A stretch of 7,907 bases of DNA. It comes from JALZAH01 sp051000755. Lineage in GTDB: Bacteria > Actinomycetota > Acidimicrobiia > Acidimicrobiales > Palsa-688. The DNA lies in contig JBPCNZ010000048.1 of the NCBI GenBank assembly GCA_051000755.1, positions 1 to 7,907 on the forward strand. The letters are read 5' to 3'. Of the stretch, positions 1 to 4,704 are shown in pieces. The notes beneath the pieces are model-generated. The model was not told the origin of the DNA. It ran no database searches and saw only the letters and a list, made by a program, of their open reading frames with translations. Numbering within the stretch: position 1 is the first letter of the stretch; each line of letters opens with the position of its first letter. Position numbers and translations under genes: made by a program.

Positions 1-31
1 CCCCCCGCCCCCGGCGCCCCCCGCCCCGGCG
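1..31 (-). repeat. C-rich tandem repeat with G-quadruplex potential on the - strand
   Basis: Two near-identical units of 16 and 15 bases (1-16 and 17-31) lie in tandem, each a run of six C, a G, four or five C, then GGCG. On the - strand this gives G-runs of 4, 6, 5 and 6 separated by 1, 4 and 1 bases, a strong G-quadruplex pattern by eye. It sits about 75 bases upstream of the mca start, and the rest of 1-92 shows no gene. It could be the edge of an upstream gene or a non-coding spacer, and being at the window edge its full extent is unknown. Confidence 0.5.
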
Positions 32-92
32 CCGTCGCCCCTCCTCTGCGTGCGCCTCTCGGGTCTCGGTCAGCGCGACGGGGAAGTCTGGG

Positions 93-98
93 TATCGT
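93..98 (+). promoter_or_regulatory. Candidate -10 element of mca (leaderless start)
   Basis: The hexamer TATCGT fits the actinobacterial TAnnnT -10 pattern and ends six bases before the A of the mca ATG, so transcription would begin at or next to the start codon. The purine run GAGGGA directly before the ATG is too close to act as a normal Shine-Dalgarno. No convincing -35 is seen near 70-75. This is motif reading only. Confidence 0.4.
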
Positions 99-104
99 GA
101 GGGA

Positions 105-989
105 ATGCGACCGTTGTGCCTGCTCACCGTCCACGCCCACCCCGATGACGAGGCGTCCAAGGGCGCGGGGAGCGTGGCCCGCTACCACGCCGAAGGGGTG
201 CGCACGGTGCTGGTCACTTGTACCGGGGGCGAACAGGGGGACATCCTCAATCCGGCCATGGACGTGCCCGGCGTCAAGGATCGCCTGGCCGCGGTGAGGG
301 CCGAGGAGTTGGCCAAGGCCGCCGAGGTCATCGGCTACGACGAGGTGGTCATGCTCGGCTACCGCGATTCGGGCATGCCTGACACGGAGGCCAATGCCGA
401 CCCCCGCTCGTTCGCCCGGGCACCCCTTGACAAGGCCGTCGAGCGCCTGGTCCGCATCGTCCGGCGGACCCGGCCGCAGGTGATGGTCACCTACCCGAAG
501 GACCAGTCGGGGTATCCCCATCCCGATCACCTCCGGGACAACGAGATCAGCGAAGTTGCCTTCGAGGCGGCCGGTGATCCCGATCGCTTCCCCGGGGCCG
601 GGCCTGCCTGGCAGCCGTCGAAGCTGTATTACACCACCTGGTCGGCCCGGCGGACCCGCGCCATGCACGAGAAGTTCTTGGAGTTGGGCCTGGAGTCCCC
701 GTTCAGCGACGAGCGCATGGCCCGCTTGATGAAGATGGAGGAGAAGGGGATCGAGCCCGACACCGTCATCGACATCTCCGGCTATACCTCCACGTTCCGC
801 CTCGCTCTGCTGGCTCACGCCACCCAGGTCGACCCGACCTCCCCGCACTGGTTCGGCCTTCCCCCCGAGGTCGCAGACAACGTTCATCCCTTTGACGAGT
901 ACGAATTGGCCCGGAACCTGACGGATTCCAGCCCGCCCGAGGATGACCTGTTCGCCGGACTCCGGGTGACGGCCGACGTCGATGGCTGA
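105..989 (+). CDS. mca: Mycothiol S-conjugate amidase (Mca), PIG-L/LmbE family
   Basis: A 294-residue zinc-dependent deacetylase/amidase of the PIG-L/LmbE fold. Family enzymes of the Mca type cleave mycothiol S-conjugates to a mercapturic acid, for export, and GlcN-Ins, detoxifying electrophiles and drugs in the cytoplasm. The N-terminal metal motif AHPDDE (residues 11-16, H12 and D15 as ligands) and a downstream HPDH (139-142) are both present, so the active site looks intact. AHPDDEASKG carries a Lys at 19, which from memory is typical of Mca, whereas the paralogue MshB has a small residue there; this and the full length favour Mca over MshB. The ATG at 105 is supported by the immediate start of the conserved strand (LCLLTVHAHPDDE). 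Its last 8 bases overlap the next gene, pointing to coupled translation. MshB is the main alternative, and whether the host makes mycothiol cannot be seen here. Confidence 0.88.
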   Translation: MRPLCLLTVHAHPDDEASKGAGSVARYHAEGVRTVLVTCTGGEQGDILNPAMDVPGVKDRLAAVRAEELAKAAEVIGYDEVVMLGYRDSGMPDTEANADPRSFARAPLDKAVERLVRIVRRTRPQVMVTYPKDQSGYPHPDHLRDNEISEVAFEAAGDPDRFPGAGPAWQPSKLYYTTWSARRTRAMHEKFLELGLESPFSDERMARLMKMEEKGIEPDTVIDISGYTSTFRLALLAHATQVDPTSPHWFGLPPEVADNVHPFDEYELARNLTDSSPPEDDLFAGLRVTADVDG

Positions 990-1383
990 ATGGCTGAGCC
1001 CCGCGTGGGTCGAGGACTCGACCGCCGCCGTTGAGGCGTGGCCGTTCGCGGGTGACGGGCCGCCGGCCCCCGTCGCGCTAACGGTGACGGTCACCCGTGG
1101 GGCCGGAGGCGACGGTGAACTCGCCGGCGGCCGCCCGGCTGCAACCACCTACCTCCGGCATTGGTGGGCCGCAGACGGCGTCGAGGAGCGGGAGTTGGCC
1201 GTCACCGTCCCCGAGGCCGAGGCCGGGGCCATGCTCGCCGGCGAGCTCAGCCCCAGCGTGGCGTTCATGCGGGGCCGGCTCAAGACCAGCGGCGATCCCG
1301 GTGCCGTCCTCGATGTGCTGGCGGCCAGCGCCACCCCGTCGTTCGTCGACGTGCTCGCTCGGCTCCGTGGCGCCGCCTCGTGA
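982..1383 (+). CDS. Small SCP2 sterol-carrier-like protein
   Basis: A 133-residue cytoplasmic protein without signal peptide or membrane segment. Its C-terminal half resembles the SCP2 lipid-binding fold: a strand-rich stretch (about 55-80) is followed by VAFMRGRLKTSGDPGAVLDVL (about 93-113), the usual 'F-x-G-K-L-K-x-x-G-D' signature of SCP2 domains. SCP2 domains bind hydrophobic ligands such as sterols or acyl chains and also occur as accessory domains of mycothiol-dependent enzymes (maleylpyruvate isomerase/DinB class). The ATG lies inside the end of mca (8-base overlap at 982-989), and the stop overlaps a possible GTG start of the sigma-factor gene by four bases. Position next to an Mca homologue suggests a partner role in thiol or lipid handling, which is inference. 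The long antisense frames over this gene look like shadows caused by high GC. Confidence 0.7.
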   Translation: MAEWLSPAWVEDSTAAVEAWPFAGDGPPAPVALTVTVTRGAGGDGELAGGRPAATTYLRHWWAADGVEERELAVTVPEAEAGAMLAGELSPSVAFMRGRLKTSGDPGAVLDVLAASATPSFVDVLARLRGAAS

Positions 1384-1481
1384 CTGAGCGAAAACCGGCC
1401 CGTCACCGCCGGAAGGGCCAAGAGGGCGAGATCGACGGGAGTCCCATCCAGACCGGCCCGAGCAACGAACACCAGACACCG

Positions 1482-2066
1482 ATGCCCTCTTCGTTGATCG
1501 ACGCCAGCGACGGCACCCTTGTGGTCGCCATCGGTCGCTATCGCGAGGAGGCCCTCGCCGAGACCTACCGCCGCCATGCCGGCGCCGTGTTCGGGTTGGC
1601 TCGCCGGGTCCTCTCTGACCTGTCGCTGGCCGAGGAGATCGTCCAAGAGGTCTTTCTGCGCCTGTGGGACCACCCCGATCGCTTCGATCCCGACCGGGGG
1701 TCGCTGCGCTCGTTCTTGCTGGCCCAGGCCCACGGGCGGGCTGTTGACCTGCTCCGATCCAACACCTCTCGACGCCAGCGGGAGCTGCGCGAAGCCCGCA
1801 AGTCGGCTGAGGCGGGCTACGACATCGAGCACGAGGTGTGGGATCTCGCCGTGGCCGACCGGGTCAAGGAGGCGGTGGCCGTGCTGCCCGAGGACGAGCG
1901 AAAAGCCATCCAGTTGGCCTACTTCGGTGGCCAGACGTACCGCGAGGTTGCTACCGCACTGGGCGAACCGGAGGGCACGGTGAAGAGTCGAATCAGAGTC
2001 GGACTCAAGCGGATGCGGTCCGCTCTGGCGGACGTTGGCGGGGCGGGTGTTCCATGGACCGAATGA
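1482..2066 (+). CDS. ECF-family RNA polymerase sigma factor (SigK-like)
   Basis: A 194-residue group IV (ECF) sigma factor. Region 2 covers about residues 25-92: the region 2.2 core EEIVQEVFLRLW (51-62) binds the polymerase clamp, and FLLAQAHGRAVDLLR (78-92) is the -10 recognition segment. Region 4 (about 132-179) holds the helix-turn-helix LPEDERKAIQLAYFGGQTYREVA... ending in GTVKSRIRVGLKRMR, which reads the -35. There is no extra C-terminal domain. I chose the ATG at 1482 because it leaves about 15 residues before the first helix, usual for this group. A GTG at 1380 overlaps the preceding stop as GTGA and would add 34 residues of low-complexity, lower-GC3 sequence; it is a real alternative. 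The next gene encodes its anti-sigma factor, with overlapping stop and start, as in sigK/rskA-type operons. Such sigma factors usually activate their own operon, but no matching promoter was recognised upstream. Confidence 0.88.
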   Translation: MPSSLIDASDGTLVVAIGRYREEALAETYRRHAGAVFGLARRVLSDLSLAEEIVQEVFLRLWDHPDRFDPDRGSLRSFLLAQAHGRAVDLLRSNTSRRQRELREARKSAEAGYDIEHEVWDLAVADRVKEAVAVLPEDERKAIQLAYFGGQTYREVATALGEPEGTVKSRIRVGLKRMRSALADVGGAGVPWTE

Positions 2067-2920
2067 CCTCCCACGACGATCTCGCCGAACTGCTGGGGGC
2101 GTACGCCCTCGACGCGGTGGAGCCGGACGAGGCCGAACTGCTGGACCGGCACCTCGAGACCTGCCCGCGCTGCCGGGCCGAGCTGCGGGGCCATCGGGAA
2201 ACCGCGGCACTGCTCGGTTACATCGGCGGGCCGGCTCCGATGGGGTTGTGGGACCAGATCGTGGCCAGCGCCCAGGAGCCACCCCCCGCTCTGCGCCTCG
2301 AGGCGCGGACGACACCGTTCGTCGCCCCCGGCTCGGCTGGTGACCCTGCCTTCCCGTCGCCTCTGGACTGGCCCCGGCGCCACCGGAGGCGGTCGTTGCG
2401 GGTTCGTACCGTGGCCATCGCGGCCGGGGTGGCCGCCGCCGTGGTCGTCGTCCTCGGGCTCCAGGTCAGCAGGCTCGACAACCGGACCACCGTGCTCAAC
2501 AACGAGGTCGCCTCCCTGGCGCCCAGTGCTTCGATGAGTGCCGTGCGCCTGGCTCTGGCCACCCCCGGCAGCCATCACGTCCATCTGACGGGCTTCGCCG
2601 CCAAGGGAGCCTCCGCAGAAGCGGTGGTCCTGCCCAGCGGGCAGGGGTACGTCTACGATGCCAAGATGGTGCCCCTGGGCGCCGACCGGACCTACCAGCT
2701 CTGGGGAGTCGTCGCTGATCAGCGCATCTCCTATCAGCTGCTCGGGTCCGAGCCCGCTCCGGTCGTCCCGTTCCGGGCCGGTCCCGACGTGCAGGCCCTG
2801 GCCGTGACCAACGAGGTGGCGGGCGGGGTGGAGCAATCCAGCCAGCCCCTGGTGGCGATCGGTCCGCTCGATGCGGCCCACGTCGGCCCCGACGCCAAGA
2901 ACGCCGCTTCCCACACCTGA
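2054..2920 (+). CDS. Membrane anti-sigma factor with zinc (ZAS) motif and RskA-like C-terminal domain
   Basis: A 288-residue single-pass membrane protein expected to hold the adjacent ECF sigma factor inactive. The cytoplasmic N-terminus carries a complete zinc-binding anti-sigma signature: H7, then 25 residues, H33, three residues, C37, two residues, C40 (local sequence DRHLETCPRC). A basic stretch (PRRHRRRSLRVR) leads into one transmembrane helix at about 118-138. The outer domain (about 160-272) matches RskA-type anti-sigma factors: DRTYQLWGVV (211-220) and LAVTNEVAGG (249-258). Two in-frame ATGs are possible, at 2054 and at 2063; the latter overlaps the sigma stop as ATGA. I prefer 2054 because the G-rich stretch at about 2038-2047 is better spaced for it, but both include every zinc ligand. 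Release of the sigma factor could follow proteolysis or a metal/redox change at the zinc site; the sequence does not decide this. Confidence 0.85.
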   Translation: MDRMTSHDDLAELLGAYALDAVEPDEAELLDRHLETCPRCRAELRGHRETAALLGYIGGPAPMGLWDQIVASAQEPPPALRLEARTTPFVAPGSAGDPAFPSPLDWPRRHRRRSLRVRTVAIAAGVAAAVVVVLGLQVSRLDNRTTVLNNEVASLAPSASMSAVRLALATPGSHHVHLTGFAAKGASAEAVVLPSGQGYVYDAKMVPLGADRTYQLWGVVADQRISYQLLGSEPAPVVPFRAGPDVQALAVTNEVAGGVEQSSQPLVAIGPLDAAHVGPDAKNAASHT

Positions 2921-2944
2921 GCAACGCTTAGGAACGGAACTCCG

Positions 2945-2959
2945 ATCGGCCCGGCCGAT
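2945..2959. promoter_or_regulatory. 15-bp inverted repeat between the anti-sigma gene and the membrane-protein gene
   Basis: ATCGGCC-C-GGCCGAT is a perfect inverted repeat with 7-base arms and a one-base centre. It lies 24 bases after the anti-sigma stop and about 45 bases before the next ATG. As RNA it could form a 6-bp GC-rich stem with a 3-base loop, but no U-tract follows. As DNA it could be an operator upstream of the 2993 promoter candidate. Either role is inference. In such GC-rich DNA a short palindrome can occur by chance. Confidence 0.35.
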
Positions 2960-2992
2960 GCCGTCGATCGCCCAGACCGATGTCCGGTGCCG

Positions 2993-2998
2993 TAGACT
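2993..2998 (+). promoter_or_regulatory. Candidate -10 element before the small membrane-protein gene
   Basis: TAGACT fits TAnnnT and ends four bases before the ATG at 3003. It stands out because the surroundings are GC-rich. The resulting transcript would have almost no leader; an RNA starting near 3004-3005 would favour the in-frame ATG at 3009 instead. No Shine-Dalgarno is visible before either ATG. No clear -35 was found. Confidence 0.35.
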
Positions 2999-3002
2999 GG
3001 GC

Positions 3003-3437
3003 ATGTCCATGGTCACAGCACGGATTGTTCGACTCCTGGCCGCCGCCGCCGTCCTGATCGGTGGGTACTGCCACTATCACCTGTGGGACGTGGCCTACCG
3101 GCACTCACGGGTTCGCGAGCTGTTCGTCATCAACGCCATCGCGTCCCTGGTGATCGGCTTGGCGCTGGCCATCGGCCCCCGGCGTTTGGCCGCCCTCGGA
3201 GGTATCGGACTGTCCGTCCTCACCCTGGTGGCGTTCGCGCTCAGCCGGGGTCCCGGCGTGCCGAGCTTTCACGGCACGTTCACCGAGACCGGCCTGCAAC
3301 CCTCCAGCGTCTACGTTCTCGGCGTCGGGGTGGCCCTGATGACCTTGATTGCCGAAGGGGTGGCCCTGGTGCTCAGCCTGGTCATCCTGGCCTGGGCACC
3401 GCACCGGCCGGGCGCCCGGGGCGCCGGCCACCCCTGA
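3003..3437 (+). CDS. Small four-helix membrane protein of unknown function
   Basis: A 144-residue integral membrane protein with no named function that I can assign. Four hydrophobic segments are visible: about 9-28, 40-58, 64-84 and 105-134, the last long and possibly bent. Notable residues are HYHLW (24-28) at the end of helix 1, a conserved-looking YRHSRVRELFVIN (32-44) before helix 2, and LSRGPGVPSF in the loop after helix 3. This pattern resembles a group of small actinobacterial membrane proteins I recall without a firm name. The ATG at 3003 was chosen because longer in-frame starts run back into the anti-sigma gene; ATG 3009 is also possible. It follows the sigma/anti-sigma operon by 82 bases on the same strand and has its own candidate -10, so it may be a target or companion of that system. 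The stop codon falls inside the first unit of a direct repeat, and its 3' end converges on ddl. Confidence 0.65.
   Translation: MSMVTARIVRLLAAAAVLIGGYCHYHLWDVAYRHSRVRELFVINAIASLVIGLALAIGPRRLAALGGIGLSVLTLVAFALSRGPGVPSFHGTFTETGLQPSSVYVLGVGVALMTLIAEGVALVLSLVILAWAPHRPGARGAGHP
3406..3429 (+). terminator. GC-rich hairpin at the end of the membrane-protein gene
   Basis: The arms 3406-3416 and 3420-3429 pair over 10 bp with one bulged G around a CGG loop; the core is GGCGCC-CGG-GGCGCC. It overlaps the last codons of the 3003-3437 gene. No U-tract follows, so it would be an I-type, actinobacterial-style terminator at best, or simply GC-rich coding sequence. Confidence 0.3.
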
Positions 3438-3490
3438 ACCCGCCGGCCACCCCCGACGCTCCGGCCACCCCTGAACCCGCCGGCCACCCC
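3424..3490. repeat. Direct repeat, 30 bp, two exact copies 37 bp apart
   Basis: The bases at 3424-3453 recur exactly at 3461-3490. Inside them an 11-base core, CCGGCCACCCC, appears four times (starting 3424, 3443, 3461 and 3480), with a spacing of 18-19 bases. The stop codon of the upstream membrane-protein gene (3435-3437) lies in the first copy and the rest fills the convergent intergenic gap. It looks like local tandem duplication rather than a mobile element; no coding role is apparent. Confidence 0.8.
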
Positions 3491-3496
3491 GGAGGA

Positions 3497-3542
3497 CCGG
3501 GCACCCGGCTCAGCGGGAGGGCCGGGCACCCGGCTCAGCGGG
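3497..3542. repeat. Direct repeat, 21 bp, two exact copies 25 bp apart, covering the ddl stop
   Basis: The bases at 3497-3517 recur exactly at 3522-3542. The second copy contains the ddl stop codon (TCA at 3535-3537 on the + strand) and its last codon, and the first copy carries the same stop triplet just downstream. The 3' end of ddl has therefore been duplicated once in tandem, or the repeat has moved into the gene end. Each copy contains CCGGG-CA-CCCGG, which could fold weakly. Confidence 0.8.
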
Positions 3543-4665
3543 TGGTGCCGAACCCTTGTCGGCGATCGTGTCGAGCCTGGGCGGTGACCAGGAGGGCGTC
3601 GATGAGGGCGGTGGCATCCAGGCCCTCGGCCTTCCAGAGCATCGGGTACATGGAGATGGCGGTGAATCCGGGCACCGTGTTGATCTCATTGAGAAGAAGA
3701 CCCCGTCCGGACTCTTCGTAGAAGAAGTCCACCCTGGCCATGCCCTCCACCCGCAGCGCCCGGCACGCCTTGACTGCCATGGCCTTGGCTTCGGCCGCAA
3801 CCGGCGCCGGGACCTGGGCCGGTATGGCCAAACCGGCCGCACCCACCAGATACTTGTCCTCGAAATCGTAGAACTCATGGCTGGGTAGGGTCTCGCCCGG
3901 CTCGGTGACGGCCAGGTCGACGTGACCGAGCACGCCGAGCTCGATCTCCCGGGCGGTGACCTGTTCCTCGATGACCACCCACTCGTCGTAGCGCAGAGCC
4001 ATGGCCAACGAGGACGCCAGGGCCTCAGGCCCGTTGGCCCGGGAGATCCCGATGGTGGAACCGAGGTTGGCCGGCTTGACGAACACGGGCCAACCGAGGG
4101 ACTGCTCCACCGCCGCGGCGGTGCCGTCGTCGATGTCGTCCACCCGAAGGACCAGGTGACGAACCTGGGGCAGCCCGGCCGCTCCGAGAAGCGCTTTGGC
4201 CACCCCCTTGTCCATGGCGACGGCCGAGCCCAGCACGCCCGAGCCCACATAGGCCAGACCGGCCACCTCCAACAAGCCCTGAAGGGTTCCGTCCTCACCC
4301 ATGGGTCCGTGGATCAGGGGGAAGACCACCGTCTCGCCGCGGGGTCCGTCTCCAGCCAGGGCCCGCAGAGCCTCGACCTCCGGGGCGGGCAGGTCGGCGG
4401 GCGTGGGCAGCCCGGTGCCGGCCGCCGGTCCGTGCCCGGGGGTGGAGCGGTGGTCCTGCAGGGCCTTGGTTGCGTCCACCCACCTGCCGTCGAGGGTCAC
4501 CCCGAGCACGGTCACCTCGTATCGACGCAGGTCGAGAGCGTCGAGAACGTGGCGAGCCGAGATGCACGACACCTCGTGTTCCGCCGACCGCCCTCCGTAG
4601 ACGAGCACGACGCGAGTGGCCGGGGGGGAGGGCAGGGAGGTAGGAGGCGAAAGATCGCCGGACAT
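3535..4665 (-). CDS. ddl: D-alanine--D-alanine ligase
   Basis: A 376-residue cytoplasmic ATP-grasp ligase that joins two D-alanines for peptidoglycan precursors. Motifs in order: GGRSAEHEVS (24-33) for the first D-Ala site, HGPMGEDG (119-126), VGSGVLGSAVAMDK (140-153), VKPANLGSTIGI (196-207) in the ATP-grasp lid, YDFEDKY (266-272) in the omega loop, and NEINTVPGFT (326-335) carrying Mg and substrate ligands. The Tyr of YDFEDKY is the residue associated with true D-Ala-D-Ala ligases; D-lactate ligases of the VanA type differ in this loop, so vancomycin-type resistance is not suggested. The frame stays open well upstream over murF on the other strand, but the ATG at 4665 gives normal length with only a short Pro/Ser-rich N-terminal tail. 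No strong Shine-Dalgarno; a -10-like TACCGT lies eight bases upstream. Divergent from murF, which uses its product. The stop codon is inside a duplicated 21-bp repeat. Confidence 0.95.
   Translation of the reverse strand: MSGDLSPPTSLPSPPATRVVLVYGGRSAEHEVSCISARHVLDALDLRRYEVTVLGVTLDGRWVDATKALQDHRSTPGHGPAAGTGLPTPADLPAPEVEALRALAGDGPRGETVVFPLIHGPMGEDGTLQGLLEVAGLAYVGSGVLGSAVAMDKGVAKALLGAAGLPQVRHLVLRVDDIDDGTAAAVEQSLGWPVFVKPANLGSTIGISRANGPEALASSLAMALRYDEWVVIEEQVTAREIELGVLGHVDLAVTEPGETLPSHEFYDFEDKYLVGAAGLAIPAQVPAPVAAEAKAMAVKACRALRVEGMARVDFFYEESGRGLLLNEINTVPGFTAISMYPMLWKAEGLDATALIDALLVTAQARHDRRQGFGTTR
4622..4637 (+). other. G-run (G-quadruplex-like) on the template strand of the ddl 5' end
   Basis: The + strand shows seven G, A, GGG, CA, GGG, followed by further GG pairs to about 4648. 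This can be read as four GGG runs with loops of 1-2 bases. It corresponds to the non-conserved Pro/Ser-rich N-terminal tail of Ddl (about residues 10-15), on the strand that polymerase reads for ddl. It may slow transcription, or may only reflect CCN/TCC codon choice. Confidence 0.35.
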
Positions 4666-4704
4666 GGTCCGCCACGGTAGCGTTGGCCTGCCAAGATCGG
4701 CGGG
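4666..4704. promoter_or_regulatory. 39-bp divergent promoter region of ddl and murF with a palindrome
   Basis: Only 39 bases separate the two start codons. On the - strand TACCGT (4679-4674) lies eight bases before the ddl ATG. On the + strand the weaker CAAGAT (4692-4697) lies seven bases before the murF ATG, and TAGCGT (4678-4683) is a second candidate that overlaps the ddl hexamer. Between them is a perfect palindrome, TTGGC-CT-GCCAA (4683-4694). Any -35 elements must lie at the edge of, or inside, the opposite gene. A regulator bound to the palindrome would touch both promoters. All assignments are by eye. Confidence 0.45.

Noticed and set aside
105..989. Reading the first gene as MshB (mycothiol biosynthesis deacetylase)
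   Set aside because: The AHPDDEASKG motif with Lys19 and the overall sequence pattern fit Mca better; not fully excluded without a phylogeny.
1149..2315. 388-codon open frame on the - strand across the SCP2-like and sigma-factor genes
   Set aside because: The + strand genes have clear family motifs over the same bases, and the antisense product is Arg/Gly/Pro-rich without recognisable domains. Long antisense frames are expected at this GC content.
2931..2965. Possible ECF-type promoter: GGAAC at 2931-2940 (twice) with CGTC at 2962-2965
   Set aside because: The spacing from GGAAC to CGTC is about 21 bases or more, longer than the usual 16-17, and no start codon is suitably placed. It could be tested by 5'-end mapping.
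1919..3016. 365-codon open frame on the - strand across the anti-sigma gene
   Set aside because: It is a shadow of the anti-sigma gene: composition is low-complexity and there is no domain, while the + strand frame has ZAS, transmembrane and RskA features.
3083..3721. 212-codon + strand frame across the convergent repeats, with PATPEPAGHP-like repeats
   Set aside because: It overlaps two better-supported genes in other frames; the peptide repeat simply mirrors the DNA direct repeat.
3535..4665. Ddl as a VanA-type D-Ala-D-Lac ligase (glycopeptide resistance)
   Set aside because: The omega loop keeps YDFEDKY with Tyr, typical of D-Ala-D-Ala ligases, and no vanH- or vanX-like gene is nearby.
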